Source of the DNA: JBFHNV01 sp965365655
GTDB taxonomy: Bacteria; Pseudomonadota; Gammaproteobacteria; HK1
NCBI GenBank assembly: GCA_965365655.1
Contig: CBDUCN010000084.1
Span: 1-17,022, forward strand
DNA length: 17,022 nucleotides
Direction: 5' to 3'
Positions 1 to 7,406 of the stretch are shown here, one piece after another; position 1 is the first letter of the stretch, and every line of letters starts with the position of its first letter. Position numbers and translations under genes: made by a program. The notes beneath the pieces were generated by a model. That model was given only the letters and a program-made list of their open reading frames with translations, searched no databases and was not told the DNA's origin.

Positions 1-848
1 CTGCCCAGGATGTCCAGATGGGCGCGCAGCACCGCGATCGGCGTGCGCATCTCGTGGGCCGCGTCGGCGACGAAGCGGCGCTGCTGCTCGAACGCGCGCT
101 GCATCCGCTCCAGCGCCTCGTTCACCGCGCGCACCGTCGGGCGCACCTCGTCGGGCACCCCGTCGAGAGCGAGACGCCGCTCCAGGGCGCCCGGGCCGAT
201 GGCCGCGGCCTGGGCCGAGACGCGGGTCAGCGACGACAGCGACGCGCGCAGCGTCCAGTAGGTGACGAGCAGGATCGCGGCGAACACCACCACCACGACC
301 CACGCGACCTCGTCGGCCAGCTCGTCGAGCAGGGTGTCGGCCAGCACGTCCTCGTGCTCCGCGCTCTGCTGCACCTGGATCACCAGCGGGCCGCCCGCCG
401 CGGAATGGCTCAGGCTGGCGCCGTAGTAGCGCCGCCCGGAGTCCGGATCCAGCGTCGCGAAGTAGCGCGCGCTGCCGGCCGGGGGCACGCCGTCGGGATC
501 CAGCGGGCCGACCACGCCCGGCGACCCCGCGAGCAGCCGGCCCTCGGCGTCGAGCACCGCGTAGCGGAACCGCGCCGCGTCGGACTCGTAGGCCTGCGCC
601 AGCGCCGGCGGCAGGTCCACCGTCACGCGTCCCGCGCGTCCGCGCGCGACGTGGCGCGCGACGTCGGCCGCCTGTCCGCTCAGGGAACGGTCGCGCAGGG
701 TGTCGACGTGGCTCTGGAACTGGAACAGCAGCAGCGCGACGACCAGCACCACCGCTCCGCACATGGTCAGGCTCATGCGCAGGAACACGCGGCGCAGCAG
801 CGAGCCGCCCGCGCCCGCCTCGCGGCGGCCGGCCCCGGGAGCGGTCAC
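1..848 (-). CDS. Sensor histidine kinase, N-terminal part (cut by window edge)
   Basis: This is an inner-membrane sensor kinase that autophosphorylates on His and passes the phosphate to the adjacent response regulator. I translated the minus strand by hand. The first 282 residues are visible, without a stop. There is a cytoplasmic tail of about 24 residues, TM1 at about 27-44 (CGAVVLVVALLLF), a periplasmic loop of about 140 residues, and TM2 at about 187-207 (WVVVVVFAAILLV). A HAMP-like linker follows, then the H-box FVADAAHEMRTPIAVLRAH with the phospho-acceptor at about His265. The catalytic ATPase domain lies outside the window. The start is taken as GTG at 848, overlapping the regulator stop by 4 nt (GTGA), which suggests translational coupling. 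An in-frame ATG at 776 is an alternative but would leave almost nothing before TM1. The arrangement resembles QseC/TctE-type kinases; the ligand cannot be read from sequence. Confidence 0.9.
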   Translation of the reverse strand, partial: MTAPGAGRREAGAGGSLLRRVFLRMSLTMCGAVVLVVALLLFQFQSHVDTLRDRSLSGQAADVARHVARGRAGRVTVDLPPALAQAYESDAARFRYAVLDAEGRLLAGSPGVVGPLDPDGVPPAGSARYFATLDPDSGRRYYGASLSHSAAGGPLVIQVQQSAEHEDVLADTLLDELADEVAWVVVVVFAAILLVTYWTLRASLSSLTRVSAQAAAIGPGALERRLALDGVPDEVRPTVRAVNEALERMQRAFEQQRRFVADAAHEMRTPIAVLRAHLDILG

Positions 849-1513
849 ACCTGCATCATGTAGCCGACGCCGCGCAGCGTGTGGATCGTCACGCTCGCAC
901 CCGCGGCCTGCAGGCGCTTGCGCAGCCGGTGCACCGCCACCTCGACGCCGTTCGCGGATCCCTCGTCCTCGAAGCCGTACAGGGACTCCTCCAGCCACGG
1001 CTTCGACACCACGCGCCCCGCGCGGCGCATCAGCTGCTCGAGCAGGTCCAGCTCGCGCCGGGGGGCGCGCACCACCTCGTCGCCGATGCGCATCTCGCGC
1101 GCGAGCGAGTCGAAGCACACGTTGCCGAGGCTGAGCACCACGCCGAGGGCGCCGCCGGGGCGGCGCATCAGTGCGTGCAGGCGGGCGATCAGCTCCTCCA
1201 TGTCGAAGGGCTTGGGCAGGTAGTCGTCGGCACCGGCGTTGAGCCCGCCGACGCGATCGCTCAGGCCGTCGCGGGCAGTGAGGATCAGGAACGGCGCGTG
1301 CACGCCGGCCCCGCGCGCCTCTCGCAGCACGTCGAGGCCGTCGCCGTCCGGCAGGCCCAGATCGAGCACCACGGCGTCGTAGCGAAGCGCCGCGAGCGCG
1401 CCGCCCGCGTCGCCGGCGGTCGCGAAGCGGTCGACGGTCATCCCCGCGCCCGTGAGCCCGGCCGCGATCAGCTCGCTGAGCCGGGCGTTGTCCTCCACCA
1501 GCAGGATGCGCAT
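845..1513 (-). CDS. OmpR/QseB-family response regulator
   Basis: This 222-residue DNA-binding response regulator is the partner of the kinase that overlaps its 3' end. The receiver domain (about 1-115) carries the acidic pair E7/D8, the phospho-acceptor D51 in VVLDLGLPDG, T79 in LILTARD and K101 in YLPKPFD, so it should be fully phosphorylatable. The C-terminal winged helix (about 128-222) has the usual ending VHRLRKRLQAAGASVTIHTLRGVGYMMQV-like block, with the GVGY wing motif. Length and domain order are normal for the OmpR/PhoB class, and the closest resemblance is to the QseB/TctD/PmrA group. The gene lies 43 nt downstream of the DUF6134-type gene and is probably co-transcribed with it. No good Shine-Dalgarno is seen before the ATG. 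The candidate operator is the direct repeat at 2298-2314. Confidence 0.95.
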   Translation of the reverse strand: MRILLVEDNARLSELIAAGLTGAGMTVDRFATAGDAGGALAALRYDAVVLDLGLPDGDGLDVLREARGAGVHAPFLILTARDGLSDRVGGLNAGADDYLPKPFDMEELIARLHALMRRPGGALGVVLSLGNVCFDSLAREMRIGDEVVRAPRRELDLLEQLMRRAGRVVSKPWLEESLYGFEDEGSANGVEVAVHRLRKRLQAAGASVTIHTLRGVGYMMQV

Positions 1514-1556
1514 GCAGTCGTCGGCACCGGAAGGTTGTCGGCGAGCGGGCGCCGTG

Positions 1557-2219
1557 TCAGGGCAGGACGTAGTCGATGCGCGAATCGTCCTTCGCCGCGA
1601 AGCTCACCTTCACCAGGACACCCTGCGGATCGTACCAGAGCTCGCGGTTCAGGCCGCCCGTGAGCCGGTAGTGGCGGGCGCGCACGGTGGCGCCGTTGAC
1701 CTCGATCGTCTCCTCGCCCTCGTCGCTCACGGCGACGGGCATCTCGCGCCCGTCCAGCGTGTTGAGCAGCACCCGATGATGCACCAGCCCGGGGTTCCAC
1801 AGGCTCGCCGGCAGCAGCGTGCCGGCGCTGTGGTGCTCGCCGTTCTCGCTGCGCACGTGCAGGCGGTCGCCGCTGCGGGTGACGGTGAGCTGGTGCGCGT
1901 CGCCGTCGTCGTCGGTGCGCGACTCGAGCGCGACCAGCGCGCCGTCACGCCACGTCTCCGCGCCCTGGTGGTCGAAGTGATACACCGAGACGCCCAGGAA
2001 CGGCAGGGTGACGTTGACGTGGGTCTCCACCTCGACGCGGGTGGCGCCGGCGTTCTCGGCGAAGTGCAGGGTATGGGTGCCCACCTCGTCGCCGTCACGC
2101 AACACCTTGAAATTCAGGCTGCCGCCGGGCGGGATGCCCGGCACGGCCTGTACCGCGCCGGCCCAGAGGGCCGCGGTGAGGGCCAGCATGGCCCTGGCGG
2201 TCGCGTGGTGAACGGTCAT
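1557..2219 (-). CDS. DUF6134-type secreted protein in two-component operon
   Basis: This 220-residue protein has a Sec signal peptide (about 1-25, cleavage near AVQA|VPG), so it is periplasmic or envelope-associated. The mature part is rich in beta-strand and begins GSLNFKVLRDGDEVGTHTL. This pattern of a core strand followed by alternating strands (YHFDHQGAETWRDGALVAL, then ELWYDPQGVLVKVSF near the end) is what I associate with DUF6134. Family assignment is from memory of the pattern, and no biochemical function is established. There are no cysteines and no obvious catalytic motif. The ATG has a good Shine-Dalgarno (AGGAAG, about 7 nt upstream). As first gene of an operon with a regulator and kinase, it may be an output of the system or a periplasmic accessory to sensing. 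Which of the two cannot be told from sequence. Confidence 0.8.
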   Translation of the reverse strand: MTVHHATARAMLALTAALWAGAVQAVPGIPPGGSLNFKVLRDGDEVGTHTLHFAENAGATRVEVETHVNVTLPFLGVSVYHFDHQGAETWRDGALVALESRTDDDGDAHQLTVTRSGDRLHVRSENGEHHSAGTLLPASLWNPGLVHHRVLLNTLDGREMPVAVSDEGEETIEVNGATVRARHYRLTGGLNRELWYDPQGVLVKVSFAAKDDSRIDYVLP

Positions 2220-2289
2220 CGTGTGCTTCCTCGCTGGATCGTGGGCAGGTCGCGGCGCGGCGCCATGCCGCGGCGAGACGTCACGATGC

Positions 2290-2314
2290 GCAAGCTTGCT
2301 TACCGCAAGCTTAC
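2290..2314 (-). promoter_or_regulatory. Candidate response-regulator operator (11-bp direct repeat)
   Basis: On the plus strand GCTTAC occurs at 2298-2303 and again at 2309-2314, exactly 11 bp apart (GCTTAC-N5-GCTTAC). That is the geometry of PmrA/QseB-type boxes bound head to tail by OmpR-family dimers. The same stretch also contains the palindrome GCAAGCTTGC (2290-2299) and its near copy GCAAGCTTAC (2305-2314). It lies about 70-95 bp upstream of the DUF6134-type gene that starts the regulator operon, so autoregulation is the simplest reading. It also lies about 85 bp upstream of the divergent CoA-transferase start. The -10 and -35 elements are not clear. Confidence 0.45.
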
Positions 2315-2398
2315 GGAGCGCGCGGCGCGGCCTGACCGGGGCGCCGGCCCGGGGTTATGCTCGCAGCCCGCCCTGCGCTCCCGCGAAGCAGCACCGCC

Positions 2399-3604
2399 AT
2401 GACCCAGTACACCCCGTTCGGCGCCCTCGCCGGTCTCAAGGTCGTCGATCTCACCCGCGTGCTCGGCGGCCCCTACTGCACCCAGCTGCTCGCCGACCAC
2501 GGCGCGCAGGTGATCAAGATCGAGCCGCCGCAGGGCGACGAGGTGCGCGACTGGGGCCCGCCGTTCCACGACGACATGGCCTCGTACTTCATCGGCGTGA
2601 ACCGCAACAAGCGCTCGATGGGCCTGGACCTCTCCCACCCCGAGGGCCGCGAGGTGCTGCTGCGCCTGCTCGACGGCGCCGACGTGCTGATCGAGAACTA
2701 CAAGCCCGGCGCGATGGAGAAATGGGGCATCGGCTACGAGGAGGTGCTGTCGGTGCGCTTCCCGCGCCTGATCCACGCGCGCATCTCGGGCTTCGGCGCG
2801 ACCGGCCCGTACGGCGGCTATCCGGGCTACGACGCGATCGTGCAGGCGATGGCCGGCTGGTTCAGCGTCAACGGCGAGCCGCAGACCGGGCCGACCCGCG
2901 TCGGCATCGCGATGGTGGACATGGGCACCGGTCTGTACACCGCGATCGCGATCCTGATGGCGGCGCTCGAGCGCGAGCGCTCGGGCCAGGGGCAGTTCAT
3001 CGACATGACGCTCTACGACTGCGCGGTGTCGCTGATGCATCCGCACGTGCCGAACTGGTACCTCTCCGGCAAGGTGCCGGGGCTGACCGGCAACGCGCAC
3101 CCCAACATCAGCCCCTACGACAAGTTCCACACCCGTACGACGGCGATCTTCGTCGGCGCGGGCAACAACCGTGCGTGGCAGCGCCTGTGCGCGGAGCTCG
3201 GCGCGCCCGGGCTCGCCGAGGACCCGCGTTTCAGGGAAAACCGCGACCGCGTCGTGAACCGCGCGGCGCTGACCGAGGAGCTCGAGAAGCTGCTCTCGGA
3301 CGTCGACGGCTTCGACCTGTGCGACCGTCTGCTGCGCGCGGGGCTGCCCGCGGGCCCGGTGATGAACACCGAGGAGGTCATGAACAACCCGCACACCGCG
3401 CACCGCGACATGGCGTGGTCCATGGACTGGTACCGGGCGACCGGCACCCCGATCAAGTTCTCGCGCACCCCGGGCGGCCTGCACCGCCCGCCTCCGCGCT
3501 TCGCGGCCGACACCGACGAGATCCTCGCCGAGCACCACTTCGGCGACGAGGAGGTGGAGGCGCTGTTCGAGCTGGGCGTGCTGCCGCACGAGCGGCGCAG
3601 GTAG
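2399..3604 (+). CDS. CaiB/BaiF family III CoA-transferase
   Basis: This 401-residue cytoplasmic enzyme should move coenzyme A between carboxylic acids through an enzyme-bound anhydride and thioester. The family hallmark is at the N-terminus, LAGLKVVDLTRVLGGPYCTQ, followed by ADHGAQVIKIEPPQGD, NRNKRSMGLDL (68-78) and VLIENYKPGAMEKWG (96-110). The likely catalytic Asp is D145 in PGYDAIVQAMAG, by comparison with formyl-CoA transferase and CaiB. The C-terminal domain ends with an R/F-rich segment and FGDEEVEALFELGVL, typical of the family. The ATG at 2399 is chosen because the family alignment begins a few residues before the LAGLKVVDL motif. An in-frame ATG at 2357 would add 14 unlikely residues. 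The substrate is not readable, and no beta-oxidation or degradation genes adjoin. It is probably monocistronic. Confidence 0.93.
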   Translation: MTQYTPFGALAGLKVVDLTRVLGGPYCTQLLADHGAQVIKIEPPQGDEVRDWGPPFHDDMASYFIGVNRNKRSMGLDLSHPEGREVLLRLLDGADVLIENYKPGAMEKWGIGYEEVLSVRFPRLIHARISGFGATGPYGGYPGYDAIVQAMAGWFSVNGEPQTGPTRVGIAMVDMGTGLYTAIAILMAALERERSGQGQFIDMTLYDCAVSLMHPHVPNWYLSGKVPGLTGNAHPNISPYDKFHTRTTAIFVGAGNNRAWQRLCAELGAPGLAEDPRFRENRDRVVNRAALTEELEKLLSDVDGFDLCDRLLRAGLPAGPVMNTEEVMNNPHTAHRDMAWSMDWYRATGTPIKFSRTPGGLHRPPPRFAADTDEILAEHHFGDEEVEALFELGVLPHERRR

Positions 3605-3616
3605 CGCGGTCGCTGC

Positions 3617-3958
3617 TCAGACGTCGAGCATGAGCTTCCGTGGCTTGCGCATGCCGGCGATCTTGCACGCCTGCTGTCCGTAGCCGTACGGGAACAGCCG
3701 CTGCAGCGCGCGCCGCGTGCCGGCCGCCTCGCCGAAGCGCGCCGCGAGCGCCTTGAGCACGACGCGCGCCTCCGGCACGGTCTGCTCGGTCTCGAAGTGC
3801 TCGCGCACGAAGCGGACCACGAACCAGTGCGTCTCGGTCATCTCGATCTGCTCGTCGGCCGCGATGCGCGCGGCCAGCGCCTCGCTCCAGTCGGCGCTGT
3901 CGAGCAGGAACCCCTCCTCGTCGACCGCCGGCTCGCGGCCGTCGTTGCCTGCGCTCAT
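3617..3958 (-). CDS. DsrC/TusE-family sulfur-relay protein lacking penultimate Cys
   Basis: This 113-residue protein has the DsrC/TusE/DsvC fold signature: DEEGFLLDSADWSEALA near the start, IEMTETHWFVVRFVREHF (38-55), then LQRLFPYGYGQQACKIAGM (86-103). Family members carry persulfide sulfur on C-terminal cysteines, either in dissimilatory sulfur metabolism (DsrC) or in tRNA 2-thiolation (TusE). The inner cysteine is present (C98 in QQACKIAG). The position 11 residues later, normally the penultimate reactive Cys, is Leu109, and the tail runs on as KLMLDV. This is therefore not a standard DsrC or TusE. The start at 3958 is preferred over 3982 because GGGAGG lies 5-6 nt upstream. The gene converges on the CoA-transferase with 12 nt between stops. 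No dsr, tusBCD or hdr genes are in the window. Confidence 0.9.
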   Translation of the reverse strand: MSAGNDGREPAVDEEGFLLDSADWSEALAARIAADEQIEMTETHWFVVRFVREHFETEQTVPEARVVLKALAARFGEAAGTRRALQRLFPYGYGQQACKIAGMRKPRKLMLDV

Positions 3959-4043
3959 CCGCGCCTCCCGTATGCAGACCATCGGCCCGCGCTCAGGGTA
4001 GCCGACATCGCCCGCGCCAGGGCGGGACGCGCCGCGCGCGTCG

Positions 4044-4838
4044 CTACACGCGGACCCTGACCAACCCGCTGAGCGCGAACAGCGCCGTGCCGGCGACGAC
4101 GATGGACGGGCCCGCGGGCGTGTCCAGACGCAGCGACGCCCACAGCCCCGCCAGCACCGACGCGGTGCCGGCGACGACGGCCCAGCCGGCCATGCCCTCG
4201 GGGCTGCGCGCGAGGCGGCGCGCCGCGGCGGCGGGCAGGATCAGCAGCGACACCGTGAGCAGCAGGCCCACCACCTGCATCGCGAGCGCGACCAGCGCGC
4301 TGACCAGCAGCAGGAAGCCGAAGCGCAGGCGCTCGACCGCGATGCCCTCCACGCGCGCCAGGTCCTCGTCCACCGTGAGCGCGAGCAGCGGGCGCCACAG
4401 CGCCGCGAGGACCGCGAGGCCGGCGGCGGCGCCGCCCCAGATCCAGAGCAGGTCGTCGCGGCGCAGCGACAGCACGTCGCCGAACAGGTAGCCCATCAGG
4501 TCCACGCGCACCTGGTCCATGAACGACAGCAGCACCAGCCCGGCGGCGAGGCTGGCGTGGGCGATGATGCCGAGCAGCGTGTCGCTCGCGAGCTCCGGGC
4601 GGCGGTCCAGCACGTAGAGCGCGGCGGAGGCCAGCACGCACACCGCGAGCACGCCGGCGTGCAGGTCGAGGTCGAGCGCGATCCCGAGCGCGATCCCGAG
4701 CAGCGCGGCGTGGGACAGCGTCGCGCCGAAGTAGGCCATGCGCCGCCATACCACGAAGCAGCCGAGCGGCGCCGCCAGCAGCGCGACCCCGACCCCGCCC
4801 AGCACCGCGCGCCACAGGAAGTCGTCGAGCAGGTCCAC
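4044..4838 (-). CDS. znuB: Zinc ABC transporter permease ZnuB
   Basis: This 264-residue inner-membrane permease is the channel of the high-affinity zinc importer and pairs with ZnuC and ZnuA. It has seven or eight hydrophobic segments and the ABC-3 family pattern: an N-terminal FVVWRRMAYFGATLSHAALLGIALG stretch (about 28-52), SFMDQVRVDLMGYLFGDVL mid-protein, ALTVDEDLARVEGIAVERLR (about 153-172, the cytoplasmic coupling region), and GLLLTVSLLILPAAAARRLA (about 190-209). Length is normal for ZnuB. The start is a GTG only 4 nt after the znuC stop, so the gene is almost certainly translated from the zur-znuC-znuB message. Manganese or iron ABC-3 permeases look similar; zinc is assigned from the adjacent Zur and from the His-rich ZnuA. 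Confidence 0.95.
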   Translation of the reverse strand: MDLLDDFLWRAVLGGVGVALLAAPLGCFVVWRRMAYFGATLSHAALLGIALGIALDLDLHAGVLAVCVLASAALYVLDRRPELASDTLLGIIAHASLAAGLVLLSFMDQVRVDLMGYLFGDVLSLRRDDLLWIWGGAAAGLAVLAALWRPLLALTVDEDLARVEGIAVERLRFGFLLLVSALVALAMQVVGLLLTVSLLILPAAAARRLARSPEGMAGWAVVAGTASVLAGLWASLRLDTPAGPSIVVAGTALFALSGLVRVRV

Positions 4839-4842
4839 CGCG

Positions 4843-5601
4843 TCAGCCGCCGTGCGCGGCGCCGGCCACGTCGCCGTGCAGGTCGTGCACGTGGTCGTGG
4901 TCGTGGCTGTAGAGGGCGAACTCCGGCGTCAGCTCGTTGCCGAACAGCGCGCGGTACGCGGGCTCCGTGGCGATGCTCTCCGGCGTGCCGGTGCAGCACA
5001 CGTGGTGGTTCATGCACACCACCCGATCCGTGGCCGCCATCACCAGGTGCAGATCGTGGGACACCAGCAGCACGCCGCAGCCCTGCTCGCGGCGGATGCG
5101 ATCGATGAGGCGGTAGAGGTCCGCCTGCCCGCCGACGTCCACGCCGGCCGTGGGCTCGTCCAGCACCAGCAGGTCGGGCCGGCGCACCAGCGCCCGCGCG
5201 AGCAGCACGCGCCGGGTCTCGCCGCCGGACAGCGCGCGCATCGGGCCGTGCTCCAGGTGCGCCGCGCCCACCGCGTCCAGCGCCGCTGCGCGATCGTCGC
5301 GGCTCGCGCGCCCGCTCAGCGCGAGGAACCGGTGCACGCTGATGGGCAGGGTCGCGTCCAGCTTCAGCGCCTGCGGCACGTAGCCGATGCGCAGGCCGCG
5401 CGCGCGGCGCACCCGCCCGCGGTCCGCGCGGTGCAGCCCCAGCGCCGCGCGCAGCAGCGTGGTCTTGCCGGAGCCGTTGGGACCGACGAGGGTCACGATC
5501 TCGCCGCGCGCGACCTCCAGATCCACGTGGTCCACGACCGTCTCGCCGCCGAAGCGCACGCTCAGCCCCTCGATGCGCAGCAACGGCCCGGCGCCCGCCA
5601 C
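4843..5601 (-). CDS. znuC: Zinc ABC transporter ATP-binding protein ZnuC
   Basis: This 252-residue cytoplasmic ATPase powers zinc import. Visible motifs are Walker A GPNGSGKT (40-47), the Q-loop glutamine Q77 in YVPQ, the ABC signature LSGGE (124-128), Walker B LLVLDEP (144-150), a D-loop, and the switch His182 in LVSHDLH. The C-terminus has a histidine-rich tail (about 231-250, SHDHDHVHDLHGDVAGAAH), common in ZnuC proteins and probably metal-binding. A CMNHHVCC cluster (196-203) is also conserved in many ZnuC sequences. Translation starts at a GTG one base after the zur stop, and znuB follows after 4 nt, so the three genes form a tight operon. Zur should repress it through the operator at 6124-6140. 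Confidence 0.95.
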   Translation of the reverse strand: MAGAGPLLRIEGLSVRFGGETVVDHVDLEVARGEIVTLVGPNGSGKTTLLRAALGLHRADRGRVRRARGLRIGYVPQALKLDATLPISVHRFLALSGRASRDDRAAALDAVGAAHLEHGPMRALSGGETRRVLLARALVRRPDLLVLDEPTAGVDVGGQADLYRLIDRIRREQGCGVLLVSHDLHLVMAATDRVVCMNHHVCCTGTPESIATEPAYRALFGNELTPEFALYSHDHDHVHDLHGDVAGAAHGG

Positions 5602-5602
5602 G

Positions 5603-6103
5603 TCAGTGCGCCGCGCCGGAGGCGGCGCAGGCCGGGCAGCGTCCGTGCACCTCCACGGTCTGGCTCACGGCCTCGAAGCCGGTGGCCCGCGCGCGCTTCT
5701 CGATCAGCGCGCCGATACCCGCGTCGTCCAGCTCCGCGACTGCGCGGCACTGCGTGCAGATCAGGAACTGACCGCTGTGCGGCCTGTCCGGATCGGCACA
5801 GCCGTACCACGCGTTGAGACTCTCGATGCGGTGCACGAAGCCGTGCGCGCGCAGGAACTCGAGCGCCCGGTAGACGGTCGGGGGCGCCGCGCGCGGGCGC
5901 TCCGCGCGCAGCCGCTCGAGCAGGTCGTACGCGAGGATCGGGGCGTGGCTCTGCCACACCAGCTCCAGCACCCGGCGCCGCGCGGGCGTCAGGCGCACGC
6001 CGCGCTCGGCGCACAGCGCCTCGGCCACGCGCAGCGCATCGGCGACGCAGCGCCGGTGGTCGTGGACGTCGGGCTTGAAGCTGGAGACGACGATCCGGGA
6101 CAC
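5603..6103 (-). CDS. zur: Zinc uptake regulator Zur (Fur family)
   Basis: This 166-residue Fur-family repressor binds DNA when zinc is plentiful. The N-terminal winged helix contains RLTPARRRVLELVWQS and the recognition helix region APPTVYRALEFLRAHG (about 73-88). The dimerisation half has the two structural zinc cysteine pairs, CTQC (C116, C119) and CPAC (C156, C159), plus C102 and H109 near the expected regulatory site. The sequence has no usable Met. The GTG at 6103 gives a normal Zur length and starts at the usual distance before the first helix. Open frame further upstream would run through the operator and into divergent znuA, so it is excluded. Zur rather than Fur is called from the neighbouring znu genes and the Zur box. 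Confidence 0.92.
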   Translation of the reverse strand: MSRIVVSSFKPDVHDHRRCVADALRVAEALCAERGVRLTPARRRVLELVWQSHAPILAYDLLERLRAERPRAAPPTVYRALEFLRAHGFVHRIESLNAWYGCADPDRPHSGQFLICTQCRAVAELDDAGIGALIEKRARATGFEAVSQTVEVHGRCPACAASGAAH

Positions 6104-6123
6104 GGTGCACGCCCTGTACTGAG

Positions 6124-6140
6124 ATGTTATAGCGTAACAT
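6124..6140. promoter_or_regulatory. Zur box shared by zur-znuCB and znuA
   Basis: ATGTTA-TAGCG-TAACAT is a perfect 6-bp inverted repeat with a 5-bp spacer. It matches the Zur consensus of beta- and gammaproteobacteria (ATGTTATANTATAACAT type). It is the only AT-rich segment in the 43-bp gap between the zur GTG (6103) and the znuA ATG (6147). One bound Zur dimer pair would therefore cover both promoters and block both transcripts. TATAAC on the minus strand (6126-6131) could serve as -10 for zur. No convincing -35 is seen for either direction. Confidence 0.88.
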
Positions 6141-6146
6141 TTTGCA

Positions 6147-7184
6147 ATGCTGCCGGCCCGCCACAGGAACGCCTTCACGCCGTCGGTCCGCCGCCCGGCG
6201 CGCGCGGGTCGCGCGGTCGCCGCCGTCGCGGCGTTGCTGGCGCTGGCCACGGGACCGCTGCCGGCAGCGTCGCCGCCGCGGGTCGTCGTGACCGTGGCGC
6301 CGGTGCACTCGCTGGTCGCGGGCGTCGCCGACGGCGTCCTCGTCCCGCACCTGCTGCTCCCGGGCGGCGTGTCACCCCACACTGCCGCGCTGCGCCCGTC
6401 CGACGCGCGCGCGCTCGCGGACGCCGACCTGGTGATCTGGGTCGGGCCCGCGCTGGAGGGCTTCCTGGCCCGCGCGCTGCAGGCGCCCGCGGCGGGCCGG
6501 CGCACGATCGAGCTGATGCGCGTCGACGGCCTGCACGTCGCCCACACACGGCCGTCCGGGCTGTTCGACGCCGTCGACGGGCATCGGCACACCGGCGAGG
6601 AGCGCGCGGACCACGCACACGATCACGGGCCCGGCGGGGATCCCCACGTGTGGCTGGACCCGCGCAACGCGCACGTCATCGTGCGCGAGACGGCGCGCGC
6701 GCTCGCAGAGCTGGACCCCCGCAACGCGGCGCGCTACCGGGCGAACGCGGCGGCGCTCGCGGAACGCATACACCGGCTGGACGCCGCGATCGCCGCCCGC
6801 CTCGCGCCCGTGCGCGGCGCCCCGTACCTCGTGTTCCACGACGCGTACCAGGGCTTCGAGAACCACTACGGCCTGGGCCCGCTGGGCGCCATCGCCGCGC
6901 ACCCGGGCCGCGCGCCGGGCGCGGCGCGCCTGCGGACGCTGCGCGCCGCGATCGCGCGGCACGGCGTGCGCTGCGTGTTCCGCGAGCCGCAGTTCGAGCC
7001 GCGTCTCGCGCTGACCGTCGTCGAGGGCACCGGCGCCCGCGTGGCGGTGCTCGACCCGCTGGGGGCGGCTCTCGCCCCGGGCCCGGACGCGTGGTTCGCG
7101 ATGATGCGCGCGATCGCCGACGCGCTCGCGGCGTGCCTGTCGGAGCCCGCCGACGCGGCCGGCCACGCCGCGCCGGGCGGCTGA
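6147..7184 (+). CDS. znuA: Periplasmic zinc-binding protein ZnuA
   Basis: This 345-residue substrate-binding protein captures periplasmic zinc for ZnuBC. There is an N-terminal signal peptide with an Arg-rich n-region and hydrophobic core (AVAAVAALLALATG), cleaved near residue 40-42. Cluster A-I features include VTVAPVHSLVAGVADG, then GGVSPHTAALRPSDARAL with ligand H78, DPHVWLDPRN with H167, FHDAYQGFENHYGL with H231, and LDPLG near D303. A histidine-rich loop at about 145-160 (GHRHTGEERADHAHDH) is the usual ZnuA mark of zinc rather than manganese. The gene is divergent from zur and under the same Zur box. No Shine-Dalgarno precedes the ATG, which is only 6 nt past the operator, so a leaderless or near-leaderless message is possible. 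Confidence 0.95.
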   Translation: MLPARHRNAFTPSVRRPARAGRAVAAVAALLALATGPLPAASPPRVVVTVAPVHSLVAGVADGVLVPHLLLPGGVSPHTAALRPSDARALADADLVIWVGPALEGFLARALQAPAAGRRTIELMRVDGLHVAHTRPSGLFDAVDGHRHTGEERADHAHDHGPGGDPHVWLDPRNAHVIVRETARALAELDPRNAARYRANAAALAERIHRLDAAIAARLAPVRGAPYLVFHDAYQGFENHYGLGPLGAIAAHPGRAPGAARLRTLRAAIARHGVRCVFREPQFEPRLALTVVEGTGARVAVLDPLGAALAPGPDAWFAMMRAIADALAACLSEPADAAGHAAPGG

Positions 7185-7190
7185 CACGCG

Positions 7191-7211
7191 GGCGCGGGGC
7201 GTTCCCGCGCC
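7191..7211 (+). terminator. Hairpin just after znuA, possible weak terminator
   Basis: GGCGCGGG (7191-7198) pairs perfectly with CCCGCGCC (7204-7211) around a 5-nt loop, starting 7 nt after the znuA stop. It could stabilise or end the znuA transcript. There is no T-run after it, so it is not a standard intrinsic terminator, and in DNA this GC-rich such hairpins arise by chance. The rest of 7185-7406, between convergent znuA and the cyclase gene, shows nothing else I can support. Confidence 0.25.
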
Positions 7212-7406
7212 GGCAGTGAAGGCGGCCGGGGAGGCGTGCTCGGGCGAGCGGCTGATTCCGCACGCGACTCGACCCGGCGACGCCGGGTGCACCGATCGGC
7301 GGCGCGTCCACCGGCGACGCAGCGGGGCCGCGTCCGTGACGGCATCTCCGGCCGGGGGGAGACCGATCGAGACGGCCTCGCGGGCGTACCGGGTGGGCGC
7401 GCGGCG

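Noticed and set aside
18..863. A 281-codon plus-strand frame at the window start
   Set aside because: It is antisense to the sensor kinase, which has a clear H-box, two TM segments and a coupled start on the minus strand.
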